Shown here one piece after another: positions 17,701 through 27,206 of a stretch of 64,000 nt of DNA. Every line of letters starts with the position of its first letter. Position 1 is the first letter of the stretch. This DNA is from Microbacterium sp. VKM Ac-2870 (GTDB lineage Bacteria; Actinomycetota; Actinomycetes; Actinomycetales; Microbacteriaceae): assembly GCF_015350795.1 (NCBI RefSeq), contig NZ_JADKSH010000007.1:1-64000 (forward strand), written 5' to 3'. The notes below the pieces were generated by a model. The model worked only from the letters and a program-made list of their open reading frames with translations, was not told where the DNA came from and searched no databases. The position numbers and the translations under genes are program-made.

Positions 17701-20700
17701 CTGCGAAAGTCCTCGGGGGGGTATTCACCGCCCGCGGGGGACTACGGGACGGTCAGCCTCACATCGACGGGATTGGTTGTCTATACGGATGAAGCAGGGA
17801 CGGTGCATCAATTCGACGGCTATGGCCGTATACAGTCCTCTACACCGGTGACTGACGCGATCAAGCCTGCAACGCCGCTAATCATCCGAGGCGGCGACGG
17901 CGCAGCGACATCGATCGTCGACCCCGTTTCAAAGGACGGATCCACATACTCACGCAGCATCCAGTTCGTGTACCAAAACACGTATACGAATCCCAGTAAC
18001 GCTACATGCGTGGGTCCGGCGCCGAGCTACGAGCCAGCGCCTGTCGGCATGCTTTGCAAGATCATCTACCCCGACGGCACCGTGACCACGCTGAACTACT
18101 ACCAGGAAGTGCTCTGGATGGTTGACGATCCTCGCAGCGGGCGCACGTGGTTCGGTTATACCGACGGACTACTCACCTCTGTCATCGATAACGTCGCGGA
18201 TCAATACAAGTGGGCTTATCCCAGCGGCGGAGCATTCCACCAGCAGCCCGAACTCCGCGTGAACTACACGTCCGACCGGAAGGTTTCGTCAGTCTCCCTG
18301 CCCAGCCCAAACGGCATCGACAACGGAATGAAGAAGACATACACCTACCAGTCCGCGTCCAGAACGCTCATCAGCATCGCGGGTGTGAGCGGTGCTACGA
18401 GCGCTGTCGACTTCGACAGCAAATGGCGGAAGACCAAGGAAACGTCCCCGATGGGCGTGTGGACCAAGCAGGAGTGGGACGGAAGTAAGGACCTCGTTCA
18501 CTGGACGGACACTTCGACCGGGCTAAGGACCTCGACCCTCTATGACCCAGTCACCGACAGACCGACAACCACGTGGGGGCCCGCAGCCATCACCTGCTTC
18601 CCTTACGGTGAGACGCCTATTGGCGGATGCGGCGCGGCAAGTACGACGACCTCATATGACCAGAGCATGATCGGGCTGCATGCCGCCTACTATGCGAACA
18701 GGACCCTTTCGGGTCAGCCTTCGGCCTTCTCCCTAGGACTTCCGGGGATCACCGATGGAACAGTCAACGGGGTCTGGTCCGGCTCACCAACGTCCGGTGT
18801 GCCCGCAGATCTGTTCTCCATCCGCCTTACCGGCCTCATCACGTTCCCACAGTCGGGGACGTACACGCTGAAGACCACCAGCGACGATGGCGTGCGCGTC
18901 TGGCTCGACGACGCTCTCGCGATCGACCGCTGGACCGACGGAGCCGGTGATGCGAGTTCTCAACCGATCTCGGTGTCAGCGAACACGACGCGCCGCATTC
19001 GCATCGAGTACTACGACCTCACCTCCACAGCCCAATTGCAGCTGAAGTGGAGTACGCCAACTTCAAGCGCATTCGCAATCGTGCCCGGAAGCAGCCTCCG
19101 GCCTGACTACGGCAACGTCACATCCACTACCGTCAACGATTATGCGCCCACCGGGACGAGCGGGATCGACTCTTCGCTGACCCCTTCTATAACGACGGCG
19201 ACGAACTACGAGCGGCCTTGGCTGGGCCTCGCGACGTCGACGACCGTTGACCCCGGCGCGGGGAAACTGAACCTCACGACAGAGACAACTTTCGAAGCCC
19301 CCGGAGCGGGCTGGCTGCGGCGAACAACCAAGACTCTTCCGGCCGCGGCAACCAACTCATCTGCTCCAACGACCGCCAAGAGCGTTTATCAGTACTATGG
19401 CGCCCTGGAGACGGCGCCAGCCGGGGTTTGCAACGTCGGTGGTGTCCGCCAGTACGGCGCCCTGAAGTCCGCCATAAATCCCACCCAGAAGGCTAACGCT
19501 GCGAATGCTACCAACTCCCCCGTGGTGACTGAGTACGTGTACGACGTCATGGGACGGGTTGCGGGAACCAAGACAACAGGCGACACTGCCTGGTCCTGCA
19601 CGACCTACGACACCCGCGGAAGGGTTGTCGAACAGACAATGGCGGGGCCGAGTGGCGTATCAAGCCAACAGGTGAGCAAGACGTACGGACCAAGCATCGC
19701 GTGGGACAACAATGGAAAGCCCCCAGGGGAAGTTATGACCATCATTGGGTCCCCGACGTCCTCCTTTCCCAACGGGGCCAAGATCACGGTAAACACCAAC
19801 TTTGCCGGACAAATCGTCCGATATGAGGATGCCTGGGGAACCGTAACCGTACCGACCTACGACCCCGCCACGGGACAGACGACGACGGTTACGGTCACAC
19901 CGAAGGACGCCGCTGCGGTGACAACCATCTACGCCTACGACTTGGATGGCAAAGTCAGGTCAATCATCCGTGACAACCAGACGCTGGCGGTGCCCGATTA
20001 CGATGGCCTTCAACGGCTTTCATCGGTAGCCTATGCGGGCGGCTCGAGACTGAACTCCATCGCACGAGATGGCGCAGACCGCGTCACGCGGGTCGAGTGG
20101 ACGTTCCCGAACGGCCCGTCCGTGACAGACGAAGCCATAAGGTCTTTTACTGGTCGTGTAATTCGCGACACAGTCGCGCGTGACAATGTGTCGAACCAGT
20201 CGACATACGGGTACGACGCTGCGGGAAGGCTGGTCACTGCCAATATCCCGGGACATAGCCTCGCCTACGAGTTCGCCGCATCCGGTGGGTGCGGTGACAA
20301 TGCCGCTGCTGGCAAATCTGGCAATCGGTCACGAGTTGTGGACACACCGTCCGGCGGGACACCGACCACCACAACGTACTGCTATGACTGGGCTGACCGG
20401 CTCACGTCCAGTAGCGTCTCAAACGTCGTCTCGGGCGCGCACGAGGTTGCCAACGGCCTAGCACCTGCCGATATCACCTACGACGTAAGGGGGAATATTT
20501 CGCGGCTTGGGGGTGCGACCCAGACGGGTCGAATGAGCTTTTCGTACGACCCCGCAAACCGGCACATCTCCACAACGCACGGCAACGGGACAACTGTCAG
20601 TCTTGAGCGAGATCCCCTTGGTCGCGTCATCGGACGAACAACGACGACCGCCACAACCTCAACAACTCTGAAGTATCTGTATGCCGGAACCGATGACGCT

Positions 20701-21642
20701 CCGTGGGCGACCGCGATTGCGTCCTCGCTAACGCAACACGTTGGGCTTCCCGGGGGTGCGAACGTGGACATAACAGGAACCGCGCAGTCGTGGGCCTACC
20801 CCGGCATCCTCGGGCATACGCTGACTGTGGGATCGGGCAGTGAGTCTTCTGTTCTCCGGGTTCTCGACCCATTCGGCCAGAGTCCGGACAGTTCAACGGG
20901 CTCGCTTGGCACGACCAGCGCAGATGACGGCGGCATGAATGGCGAGCGGGCAGAGTGGCACCAAGCTGCGCTCAAGCTAGTTGATACCGCCGGAGACGCG
21001 GCAACCACCGAGATGGGTGCACGCGTCTACGTTCCATCGCTGGGGAGATTCCTCGGCGTCGATCCGCTGGAGGGTGGCGTCGACAACGCCTACGTGTGGC
21101 CGAACGACCCAATAAACGCGCAGGACCTCAGCGGAACAATGATGCGAGCTATTCCAAAAGTGGATCTCGCTCGAGGGTTTGGGCGGTCACCCTCGGCATC
21201 ACCGTCCATCCAACGTACGGCTGCTTCTTCGGGCGGCGGCATGAACGCGCTCTCTGCGTTGCTCGCGGCACTCCGAACGTCGGTAAATGGGGTTCCCACC
21301 GCCGTGGGGCGTGGCATCGCACTTACACAGGGACTGGACTGCCAAAACGGCAGCAATGGGATAATCGTCTGCGGAGGAGCAAGTTGGGGCTATGGCGGAG
21401 GTGGGACGACCTTCGGAGAGGTATTCGTGACGCCGCTCGATACCCGTAGCGCACTGGGCCGCGGAGACCTACTAGCTCACGAACAAGCGCACTCTTGGCA
21501 GTGGGCAGCGATGACCGCGAGTGGCGGGCCCGCCTTATTTCCACTTCTGTACTACGGCAACTATCTGGTCGTCGGAGGAAACCAATGTCTCAACGTGTTC
21601 GAAGCATCGGCAAACTTCGGGTTCGGGGGATACAGATGCTGA
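14776..21642 (+). CDS. Secreted PA14/RHS-repeat protein with C-terminal zincin-like domain
   Basis: About 2288 aa. Start GTG 14776 chosen for spacing from TGGAGGT; GTG 14773 is possible. The signal peptide is about residues 1-33 ([20 protein letters not shown]). An N-terminal beta region with a DNRLRE-like part follows, then a first PA14-like domain ([13 protein letters not shown]... [12 protein letters not shown], about 775-930), a linker, a second PA14-like domain ([14 protein letters not shown]... [13 protein letters not shown], about 1300-1430), YD/RHS repeats to about 2090, and the core end [13 protein letters not shown]. The C-terminal 180 residues hold [13 protein letters not shown], an HExxH motif near 2236-2240, and a later NVFEASANF whose Glu is a candidate third zinc ligand. 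PA14 domains usually bind carbohydrate, which would target the protein to cell surfaces. The tip may be a metallopeptidase toxin. Confidence 0.88.
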   Translation: MTRRGLRCLVALVLTSSLVIIPVDGAIAAVRAPEAPATSNSAEPSPVPPGEITAEHVERVAPKVELATPAEISYPEGDFSAQAEAVQAVAQPITLDAQLPGNPGRDLAAEVSDLPVVDRDEYSNTYERADGSRIRETMPTPINVQVGGRWQPASTKLEEKRGSWQVNAHPLQPRLSVGSDGAPSVAVSRTGKNVSFKFVGLARKAVVESTDAPNDSLSLDNVAEGVDLDYTIESSGVKETLTLEDRTAAGKAEWRWTLNSDGLKPRVSDYGLVDLLDETEAVVMHIPAPVAWDSSGADGESEPVLINPTVDVKRNADGTFDYTLRIDPAWLDAPERVFPVYVDPTLQTGPDYLKSFKSDGSVYNNQGHIGNTRQDNQNVYWRTFVRFPYTGIPGNFLGNTQIGIGYDNYGSTGTFGGSVWWAGGQCFACNASYVTSYSLGTGSTWTNDQGVAARLATQFAAGDYGVSFLIVGDEGSSYSHKRIVTAFYSEYWPYPTVTQSSPANGATGASLTPLLKLNATNSSPYSPGMAYSYTVSTSPNLSSPVWTSGWIGSQEATVPEGKLQPDTTYYWGVRVYDAHSGFAGQSTERASAGAWSLKTQKVPPTPPKTSASPGAENQPASITTLTPTLQVDKVLDADSIPAGGQVKYEFKVATGADGRSGAVYTSGLVSPGTDGKVRWAVPEGVLQDGGVYSWIVQPHDGLNKNVYPVWTMKFKVDLRLGASGPSPFDRVGPATVNLANGNLVFGFTSNTVSTLGGPMGMSFTYNSQAVRTANAGLTGQYFDARDTAGVAPSNAAGFTFDGKTPMVTRTDANVNFAWGASSPGGAIPTDYFLGRWTGFIRFPHPSTRWKLGVRSDDGARLRIGDAEIISNWNTGAFPSVVWSGEQNYDTSQRRLLLDYMEQGGDAFLELWVDDLNDSEPAMIVPNTWFSKQRRILPEGWSASSPIAGAATTWVSASITDTAVTLTDATGATRTHLRKSSGGYSPPAGDYGTVSLTSTGLVVYTDEAGTVHQFDGYGRIQSSTPVTDAIKPATPLIIRGGDGAATSIVDPVSKDGSTYSRSIQFVYQNTYTNPSNATCVGPAPSYEPAPVGMLCKIIYPDGTVTTLNYYQEVLWMVDDPRSGRTWFGYTDGLLTSVIDNVADQYKWAYPSGGAFHQQPELRVNYTSDRKVSSVSLPSPNGIDNGMKKTYTYQSASRTLISIAGVSGATSAVDFDSKWRKTKETSPMGVWTKQEWDGSKDLVHWTDTSTGLRTSTLYDPVTDRPTTTWGPAAITCFPYGETPIGGCGAASTTTSYDQSMIGLHAAYYANRTLSGQPSAFSLGLPGITDGTVNGVWSGSPTSGVPADLFSIRLTGLITFPQSGTYTLKTTSDDGVRVWLDDALAIDRWTDGAGDASSQPISVSANTTRRIRIEYYDLTSTAQLQLKWSTPTSSAFAIVPGSSLRPDYGNVTSTTVNDYAPTGTSGIDSSLTPSITTATNYERPWLGLATSTTVDPGAGKLNLTTETTFEAPGAGWLRRTTKTLPAAATNSSAPTTAKSVYQYYGALETAPAGVCNVGGVRQYGALKSAINPTQKANAANATNSPVVTEYVYDVMGRVAGTKTTGDTAWSCTTYDTRGRVVEQTMAGPSGVSSQQVSKTYGPSIAWDNNGKPPGEVMTIIGSPTSSFPNGAKITVNTNFAGQIVRYEDAWGTVTVPTYDPATGQTTTVTVTPKDAAAVTTIYAYDLDGKVRSIIRDNQTLAVPDYDGLQRLSSVAYAGGSRLNSIARDGADRVTRVEWTFPNGPSVTDEAIRSFTGRVIRDTVARDNVSNQSTYGYDAAGRLVTANIPGHSLAYEFAASGGCGDNAAAGKSGNRSRVVDTPSGGTPTTTTYCYDWADRLTSSSVSNVVSGAHEVANGLAPADITYDVRGNISRLGGATQTGRMSFSYDPANRHISTTHGNGTTVSLERDPLGRVIGRTTTTATTSTTLKYLYAGTDDAPWATAIASSLTQHVGLPGGANVDITGTAQSWAYPGILGHTLTVGSGSESSVLRVLDPFGQSPDSSTGSLGTTSADDGGMNGERAEWHQAALKLVDTAGDAATTEMGARVYVPSLGRFLGVDPLEGGVDNAYVWPNDPINAQDLSGTMMRAIPKVDLARGFGRSPSASPSIQRTAASSGGGMNALSALLAALRTSVNGVPTAVGRGIALTQGLDCQNGSNGIIVCGGASWGYGGGGTTFGEVFVTPLDTRSALGRGDLLAHEQAHSWQWAAMTASGGPALFPLLYYGNYLVVGGNQCLNVFEASANFGFGGYRC

Positions 21643-22106
21643 GAAGAATGCTGAGCGCTGCCGTGATCGGCCTCACCGGTGCTCTCGCGCTAACTGGATG
21701 TGAGACGGGCGCCGGCTACGGCGCTGCTGCACTGAGTCAAACAAGTAAGGGGGATATCCGACTCGCGATATGCGCCCCGACCGAGGCCACCAAGTTGAGT
21801 TTCAGCGTGCGTGATCTTGCGGTGTCCAAAGATTGGACGACCGTCGTGGAGTATCAGGGACGACACAACTTCACGAGCGGTGACACGTTCGAGATTGGCG
21901 CGCCAATCTCCGGGATGCAGATCACTCAGAAGACGAAGATCCCAATCAGCAGCGGACAGGAGTATACCCTTCTCATTGATGGGAATCCCGAACGGACCAT
22001 TTACTGGCGTGCCATTGGGTGGGACACAGCGGGGAGTGATTGGGTACAGGTGAATCACTCCGCCAACTTGCCGTCGCTCACCCCCCAAGCCTGCCCGACC
22101 GACTAG
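21636..22106 (+). CDS. Small lipoprotein overlapping the RHS gene end, candidate immunity protein
   Basis: 156 aa. The ATG at 21636 lies inside the last codons of the RHS gene (ATGCTGA), so translation is probably coupled; GGGGGA sits just upstream. The signal ends in lipobox LALTGC near residue 22, so the mature protein would be anchored on the outer membrane face. The rest is a compact beta-rich domain with one other Cys close to the end. A membrane-anchored partner is a sensible immunity protein for a toxin acting outside the cytoplasm, in contrast to the soluble acidic protein beside the first RHS gene. I recognise no family and the role is inferred from position only. Confidence 0.65.
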   Translation: MLRRMLSAAVIGLTGALALTGCETGAGYGAAALSQTSKGDIRLAICAPTEATKLSFSVRDLAVSKDWTTVVEYQGRHNFTSGDTFEIGAPISGMQITQKTKIPISSGQEYTLLIDGNPERTIYWRAIGWDTAGSDWVQVNHSANLPSLTPQACPTD

Positions 22107-22326
22107 GGTGAGCAGTCCCGCTCAGGCGCGGACACAGTGCGAAGGACCCAAAATCACGTAGCTAAAAAGGACCAATCCCTTCGCGGCTGCGAAGCGATCA
22201 GTCATCGAGTCCAGCTGTCCGTCGAAAGTGGTTTCGCACGATAACGCCGCGAGGTACGTACACTTGCCAGAAAACTGGTAGACCCGACTACCTAGGACCC
22301 AACTAACTCTGAGAGAAGCACCCCTC
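22107..22326 (+). promoter_or_regulatory. Spacer upstream of lsr2
   Basis: 220 nt without a convincing gene. It should contain the lsr2 promoter and 5' leader; AGAGAAG lies about 9 nt before the ATG. I could not assign promoter boxes reliably. Confidence 0.35.
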
Positions 22327-22680
22327 ATGGCACAGAAAGTCATTGTCGAGCTCGTTGACGATCTCGACGGCACCCCGATCAAGGACGGTAAGGGCGGGAC
22401 GGTGAGTTTCGCGCTCGGCAAGAAGTCCTACGACATCGACCTTTCCGACACGAACCTCACCAAGCTCGAGAAAGCCCTCGCGCCGTTCATCGACGCCGCG
22501 CGTCCTTCCTCCAGCGCACCCACCGCTGGTGCACGCCGTAGCGCTTCGCGCTCGGCCCGTAAGGCTTCGGGTGTTGATCTCGCGGCCGTCCGCGACTGGG
22601 CTCGCGCCAATGGCCACACGGTCAGCGAGCGTGGACGTGTTCCCGCCGCGGTGCTCGAGGCATACGCCGCCGCGCAGTAA
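22327..22680 (+). CDS. lsr2: Lsr2 nucleoid-associated xenogeneic silencer
   Basis: 117 aa, the usual length for Lsr2. The N-terminal dimerisation half starts MAQKVIVELVDDLDGTPI and contains VSFALGKKSYDIDLS; a flexible Ser/Ala/Arg linker leads to the DNA-binding domain VDLAAVRDWARANGHTVSERGRVPAAV. Lsr2 normally has an RGR AT-hook-like motif there, and ERGRVP is seen here. Lsr2 bridges AT-rich, usually foreign, DNA and represses it. Actinobacteria often have one chromosomal copy and extra copies on phages or mobile elements. This copy lies among toxin and mobility genes, so it may keep the island silent. A strong hairpin at 22732-22776 follows. Confidence 0.95.
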   Translation: MAQKVIVELVDDLDGTPIKDGKGGTVSFALGKKSYDIDLSDTNLTKLEKALAPFIDAARPSSSAPTAGARRSASRSARKASGVDLAAVRDWARANGHTVSERGRVPAAVLEAYAAAQ

Positions 22681-22731
22681 GCGATACTCACTGCATCGAC
22701 CGATGGGTGGTCGATACGTAAGAAGTGAAAA

Positions 22732-22776
22732 GCGGTGGGCGCTGGCGGAGAATGACTTCTCGCCGGCGCCCACCGC
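22732..22776. terminator. Long hairpin between convergent lsr2 and the DUF3846 gene
   Basis: GCGGTGGGCGC pairs with GCGCCCACCGC, the stem continues through TGGCG/CGCCG (one G.T pair) and GAGAA/TTCTC, and the loop is TGAC: about 21 bp in all. On the minus strand the stem is followed by TTTTCACTTC, so it is best as terminator of the leftward 22790-23287 gene and probably serves lsr2 too. A smaller hairpin (ATCGACC...GGTCGAT, 22695-22715) lies closer to the lsr2 stop. Confidence 0.75.
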
Positions 22777-22789
22777 CATGCGGAGGAGG

Positions 22790-23287
22790 CTATTCGCTCT
22801 GACTGCCGCCGATGGGAGTGACGCGGACCTGTAAACTGGGCGCGTACTCCTGAAGTAATGCGGCCCACATGATCGCTTCGAGATAGTTCTCGTGCGGCTC
22901 CGGCTCGGATCGCCACCGCGCACCGCCCGGCTCCCGGGTACTGACGTTGTACTCGCCAGAGGCCAGAAGCAGGTGCGATACGGCGCGCGAGAGGTCGCTG
23001 CTGTTGCCAGCGGGGTTCACTCCCCCGACCAGCACCGCGTTGCCGACAAGTCGCGCGCGGCCACAGGTTACGGGCAGATGGAACCACCAGAGGAACGTGG
23101 CACGCCGGTTGAACGGTAGCCCACGAAGTAGTCCTTCCTCGTTGACGTATATCGTCGCGTTGAGCTCTGGGATGTCGACCGCCTCGATCCAGCCGCCCAC
23201 CACACGTTGATAGTCCTCGAGCTTCTCGAACTCGGCGCTGACCAGTGGTTCTGAATCCGATGCCGGGATGATGATGCCGTGCACCAT
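22790..23287 (-). CDS. DUF3846 domain protein
   Basis: About 165 aa from the ATG at 23287, preceded by GGAGG at 8 nt; an upstream ATG at 23308 is possible but lacks a site. The core LEDYQRVVGGWIEAVDIPEL..ATIYVNEEGLLRGLPFNRRAT...LVGNAVLVGG is the DUF3846 pattern found in phage and mobile-element proteins across actinobacteria and firmicutes. The C-terminal part (EPHENYLEAIMWAALLQEYAPSLQVRV) is an added alpha/beta piece. Its role is unknown; the family is typically small and cytoplasmic. It lies downstream of, and on the same strand as, the ribbon-helix-helix gene at 23462. Confidence 0.8.
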   Translation of the reverse strand: MVHGIIIPASDSEPLVSAEFEKLEDYQRVVGGWIEAVDIPELNATIYVNEEGLLRGLPFNRRATFLWWFHLPVTCGRARLVGNAVLVGGVNPAGNSSDLSRAVSHLLLASGEYNVSTREPGGARWRSEPEPHENYLEAIMWAALLQEYAPSLQVRVTPIGGSQSE

Positions 23288-23461
23288 GGGATGTCCTCCT
23301 TCACACATACGGCCAGAGAACGCGGGATGCTCTCTGTCTGAACCGCTGAATGCGAACGAGACGTCGTCGTGAACTTGAAGGGTGGTGTGCGGACGACCGG
23401 CGGGAGAGCAACGTCCGTAAAGGACGGCTCTATCCCAACCGGTCGCCCGCAGGGTGGATCT

Positions 23462-23806
23462 TCAGCCGCTGACCGGCTTCGCTGATCGCGTGGTCTTCGT
23501 CGCTGGGGTGGCGTCGAAAATGGCAGCGATCGCATCACGCTTACCAGCTGCCTCGCGCTCGATCTCCTCGCGCGCCGCCTGGGCGAGGCGTTGCAGCGCC
23601 GGGTCGGCCTTCGCGAGTTCGATCCAGGCGTCGATGGCGAGGCGAACCTCGTCGGTAACGTTGCGATCACGCAGCTGGGCGATGATGTCCAGCTGGGTGC
23701 GGGTGGACTCGTTGAGTCTGACCGCGAGCGGTTTGACCGGGCCATAGCCGAGTCCATTGGCGGACTCGGCAGGGGCGGGCGGGGTGTTGACGTTGGACTC
23801 GCTCAT
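23462..23806 (-). CDS. Ribbon-helix-helix-like DNA-binding protein
   Basis: 114 aa. The segment PLAVRLNESTRTQLDIIAQLRDRNVTDEVRLAIDAWIE has the beta strand plus two-helix pattern of Arc/CopG/MetJ-type proteins, followed by an acidic helical extension and a basic tail. The start is firm: AAGGAGGTGAC lies about 10 nt before the ATG at 23806. Such proteins on mobile elements act as transcription regulators, plasmid partition proteins or relaxosome accessory factors. With a coupling ATPase on the same element, the accessory role is possible but not shown. DUF3846 is encoded downstream. Confidence 0.7.
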   Translation of the reverse strand: MSESNVNTPPAPAESANGLGYGPVKPLAVRLNESTRTQLDIIAQLRDRNVTDEVRLAIDAWIELAKADPALQRLAQAAREEIEREAAGKRDAIAAIFDATPATKTTRSAKPVSG

Positions 23807-24104
23807 TTGGGCGGGTCACCTCCTTGACAGGTGCGGCCGAGAACTCTGATGGTTCTCTACGAGACCGCGTGCCGGCAACGAGTCGGTAGCTGCTCTCGCA
23901 GTAAACGACATCCGTACGCTCACAGCGACGGTCCGATCGACCGGAACAAAACAATCACCCGGCATGCTCCCGCGACGAACTGTCCTCAAGCAGTCCCGCG
24001 GCCCATATGACGCCATGCGCCCCCGAACGAGCCACGGCGCAGTAGCTCAAGCACATGCGAACCCCGCAGGCAGCCGGGCCCCAGCTAGACCAGATGAGGT
24101 GCCG
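23807..24104. other. Spacer between the HD operon end and the ribbon-helix-helix gene
   Basis: About 300 nt on the upstream side of the leftward 23462-23806 gene and downstream of the 24105-24725 gene. It should hold the promoter of the former and the terminator of the latter. No gene is evident, and I found no clear hairpin or palindrome. Confidence 0.35.
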
Positions 24105-24725
24105 TCAGCCTTCGCCTTGCGGGCGCTCCAATGCTCGGAGTAGTGCGCTCGCGAGTGCCACATACTCGCGCACGAGCGGGTCGGTCAACTCTGAGTCGTC
24201 CACGGATTCCACCAGGTCTGTCAACTGGCCAAAATCCGCGAGGGCCCTCCCCTCAGCCACGGAAATCACAGTGGCTGATGACAGAGTCGTGGTGATCGTA
24301 CGAAGATCACGACCCCAGTCGGGAATTGATAGATGATTATCCTCCACGAGCTCGGTCAGCCGATCTAGCACCAAGGTGTGAGCAGCCGCGACCTGTGCGC
24401 GCGTTCCAAGCGGAACGCTCGACGAAACAGACGCCTCAAGCGCGAGCAACTCGCGCGGGGATGAGCCTATTGCGGCATCCGATGTTGATGCCAAGATCGC
24501 AATACTTGAAGATGCAATTCGTGTGAACTTCGCCTGAAACTCCTGACCGCCGATCTTCGCAACCACGTCAAGCTCGTCATCACCTCGTATACGATCCACT
24601 AATGCCAACGCCGCTGTCTTAAAGCTGGCGGAGTAGCGGACGGCCAGAAAAATTACGACCGCTGGCCATGCCACGGCGCCCAAGAGTCCAGAGACTGCGG
24701 CGACTAGTTCGGCCCAGTCCTTCAA
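24105..24725 (-). CDS. Membrane-anchored hypothetical protein, third gene of the HD operon
   Basis: 206 aa. One N-terminal membrane helix (VSGLLGAVAWPAVVIFLAVRY, about residues 10-30) is followed by a long, mainly helical cytoplasmic domain rich in Ala, Leu, Asp and Glu. The ATG at 24725 overlaps the stop of the preceding gene (ATGA), so it is translated with it. The arrangement, one short membrane anchor plus a helical domain, recalls membrane partners in some defence operons, but I do not recognise the family. It ends the HD phosphohydrolase operon. Confidence 0.7.
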   Translation of the reverse strand: MKDWAELVAAVSGLLGAVAWPAVVIFLAVRYSASFKTAALALVDRIRGDDELDVVAKIGGQEFQAKFTRIASSSIAILASTSDAAIGSSPRELLALEASVSSSVPLGTRAQVAAAHTLVLDRLTELVEDNHLSIPDWGRDLRTITTTLSSATVISVAEGRALADFGQLTDLVESVDDSELTDPLVREYVALASALLRALERPQGEG

Positions 24726-25036
24726 GACCCTCTAACCTCGGAGTCAATTTTATCCCAAGCCGGATAGACAAGTGCCGATTCTCGGTCAAGGCTGATGAGC
24801 GAACTCGTGGCGATGTTGCCGAGTGCGTCAACAACCTCACCTCGGCGAAGCGGAAGCAAATCCTCCATCGATCGGACGGATGACCAGATGTCACGAATCG
24901 GAATTGCCGCCGGCCGGACCGTGTCGTGAACAAGAATAATATGAGCGAGGATTCGATCTTCCAAAACGATCTCAGCGTGCGATGATTCCGAATTTATACG
25001 GGAACTACTGCCTCCGACTTTACCTGTTTTCACCAT
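24722..25036 (-). CDS. Small hypothetical protein, second gene of the HD operon
   Basis: 104 aa, soluble, without cysteine. GGAG lies 6 nt before the ATG at 25036. The sequence has a mixed alpha/beta pattern (HAEIVLEDRILAHIILVHDT) and a C-terminal half resembling a small winged-helix or dimerisation module (RRGEVVDALGNIATSSLISL), but this is only an impression. It starts 29 nt after the HD gene and its stop overlaps the next start (ATGA), so the three genes form one unit. Confidence 0.7.
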   Translation of the reverse strand: MVKTGKVGGSSSRINSESSHAEIVLEDRILAHIILVHDTVRPAAIPIRDIWSSVRSMEDLLPLRRGEVVDALGNIATSSLISLDRESALVYPAWDKIDSEVRGS

Positions 25037-25065
25037 ATTCTACTCCAATCACAGGAAAAAAACAA

Positions 25066-27114
25066 TCAAATTGGTCGACTCGATCGAATAGCCACTTCCA
25101 GGTGGTGTTCACACAATGTAATGAACGCCTTTCGGAATATCTTTCGCATCTGCGCAACCTGCGCTTCCTTCAAATCAGTGCCACCTTCACCAATAATCTC
25201 GGGCGAGTCTGAGACGTAATAAACGAAAAGTTTCGGATAGGCCGAGTACGAAGCGTTGAGAGAGTTGACAGACGCGCTCAACTGTGCGATTGCCTCCCAA
25301 ACCTGATACCTGTAAATAGCAACCCCGCCTTTCGCGGGATCGCGAACTGCCGTTGTACTCTGGTAGGAGGCAACCCACACGCCCGCAGCAGTAAAGGGAA
25401 CCTCAACTGAGTGGCCGTTGAGATAATTCACGAACTGCCGTTCGGCATCCTTCGCATTTACTGCGTCGGCTCGATCAAAAAGCAGCGCTGCAACAGCATT
25501 GAGTAGCTGGGGCGCACCGATCTCCGCCTCTGACCGGAGCTTCGCGAGGATGCCCCGCATACGCACGTTGAGACTCCGTACCTCCAGGACGGCATCCGCC
25601 GAGTCATCTTCATGCGCGACTGGAGGCGCGAGGCTACTCTCTATGGAACCGACCACGCGCAGAATGTCGACCTTCAGCTGCTCGGCGATGTGTGCGAAGT
25701 GATCTTCGGTCTTCCACGCCGGATACCAGTTGGGAGTTCGGAGCAGAGCTGCATGATAGAGGAGGCTATACCGCCGAAGTCTTCGGGTGAGTTCAGGGCC
25801 CCAGGAAGCAGATTCAAGCGCACCACGAACAATGGAAGCGGAATCTTGCATCCAGGCAATTATCGTCGCGTCGTTGATTTCTGATGCACGTGCGAGAATA
25901 TTAGAATCAGAGACCGTTGTGCCGTTCTGGAGCCCTATCGGAGCGGCAGCTTTGAAGGAAAAGAAGTCGAGACTCGGGCGTTTGGAAGCCAGGGTACGGT
26001 GTAGGCCACTGTCTGCTTTCGTCTCGCCCTCTTGCTCGGTCAGCCAGAGTAGCTCCTCGACAGCTTCTTCGAGGAACTTGTTTTTAGCTACGACGTGATG
26101 ATGGAAGAGTACCCATTGGTAATATCGTATTCTATTCGTGAGAAATGTTTCGATCGCGGTCCTGGCCCGGTATCCAAAGCCAATCCTCCAACCCAGCCCG
26201 CCAGGAAGAGCAGACGACGGCGATGTGTGCATCTCCATTGACTCGAACAGGCGCACTTGATCGATGGCACCGAACTCGATGCCAGCAAGTCGTGCGTCTC
26301 GAACAAGGTAGTCGATTCTGTCCACGTCGACCTCAGCGGCGATAATCTGATGGAGCGCAAACGACCATGTTCCCAGCTCAGAGCTTCGGAGGATATTCTC
26401 CACGAGCCACCAGGACACCTTCCCAACCGACGCATCCAACAGGCGGCGGGTGAGCTTGAGGCCCACCAACTCATGAAAAGCAAAATGTGCATCGGCGTAG
26501 GCAACTTCGTCCGCGAGCTGCTCAGTGTCCCCGAATCCATCGTTCGTAACTATGTGCCTGAAGTGGCGCTCGTAAAGTGACTCCAGAGTGTGGGAAAATG
26601 GCGGATGTCCCAGATCGTGGACGAGACCAGCCGCTCCGATAGCTAACCCAACTTCCTCAAAGAAGTCCAGAGTATATTCGGTCCATTCTGTGTACCATTT
26701 TCGCGTATGAGCGTCGATCGGCGTGGAATGCGTAAATGCGTCAAGCGCATTATCCGTTGCGGCGGCCTCGATTTCTGCGTAAATTATATCGCGGAGTGAT
26801 TTGCGCGCACCGTCGCTCATGCGAGACCATATTCCCCGCCAAGCGGTTCTGGCGAGGTGCATGACACCTAAGCTATGTTCGAATCTGGTTCCGTTCAGTG
26901 ATGGGTAGAGAGCGCGTGCCATCGCTGTTTGTTTGATGTGATGGAGCCGCTGGACCAGAGGGTGGTCTACTACGGGGACGATCTGTGCGGGCACGACCAC
27001 GTAATCATGAACGGGATCTCGAATCAGGACCGCGTTTCGTGGGTCGCGTGGCTCCTCCTGGCGCGCAGACTGCTCGTCTGGTTCCGCAATAGGAGGCTTT
27101 GCGCCAGCTGACAT
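25066..27114 (-). CDS. HD-superfamily phosphohydrolase (dNTPase/SAMHD1-like), possible defence effector
   Basis: 682 aa. The N-terminus VLIRDPVHDYVVV.. and the motifs RFEHSLGVMHLA (His80), GLVHDLGHPPFSHTLE (His166-Asp167, His170) and EVDVDRIDYLVRDARLAGIE (Asp near 263-265) are those of the COG1078 HD phosphohydrolases related to dGTPases and SAMHD1. All metal ligands appear intact. Most COG1078 proteins have about 400-500 residues, so this one carries a C-terminal extension (about 430-682) that I do not recognise. The family hydrolyses nucleotides; some members deplete dNTPs during phage infection. It heads a three-gene operon with a small protein and a membrane-anchored protein. Codon use includes many AT-rich codons unlike the right half of the window, consistent with transfer. 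Confidence 0.85.
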   Translation of the reverse strand: MSAGAKPPIAEPDEQSARQEEPRDPRNAVLIRDPVHDYVVVPAQIVPVVDHPLVQRLHHIKQTAMARALYPSLNGTRFEHSLGVMHLARTAWRGIWSRMSDGARKSLRDIIYAEIEAAATDNALDAFTHSTPIDAHTRKWYTEWTEYTLDFFEEVGLAIGAAGLVHDLGHPPFSHTLESLYERHFRHIVTNDGFGDTEQLADEVAYADAHFAFHELVGLKLTRRLLDASVGKVSWWLVENILRSSELGTWSFALHQIIAAEVDVDRIDYLVRDARLAGIEFGAIDQVRLFESMEMHTSPSSALPGGLGWRIGFGYRARTAIETFLTNRIRYYQWVLFHHHVVAKNKFLEEAVEELLWLTEQEGETKADSGLHRTLASKRPSLDFFSFKAAAPIGLQNGTTVSDSNILARASEINDATIIAWMQDSASIVRGALESASWGPELTRRLRRYSLLYHAALLRTPNWYPAWKTEDHFAHIAEQLKVDILRVVGSIESSLAPPVAHEDDSADAVLEVRSLNVRMRGILAKLRSEAEIGAPQLLNAVAALLFDRADAVNAKDAERQFVNYLNGHSVEVPFTAAGVWVASYQSTTAVRDPAKGGVAIYRYQVWEAIAQLSASVNSLNASYSAYPKLFVYYVSDSPEIIGEGGTDLKEAQVAQMRKIFRKAFITLCEHHLEVAIRSSRPI

Positions 27115-27206
27115 AGCCGCACCCTATCGGCTATCTCCCGCCACGTCGATTATCTGCGACTCAGCGCGTCGTGCCCGACGGGCTTCCACCCGGTCCTACG
27201 CGCTCT

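Noticed and set aside
22790..23806. A toxin-antitoxin pair formed by the ribbon-helix-helix gene and the DUF3846 gene
   Set aside because: They are 174 nt apart rather than overlapping, and DUF3846 has no nuclease or kinase motif, so there is no real support for a toxin.
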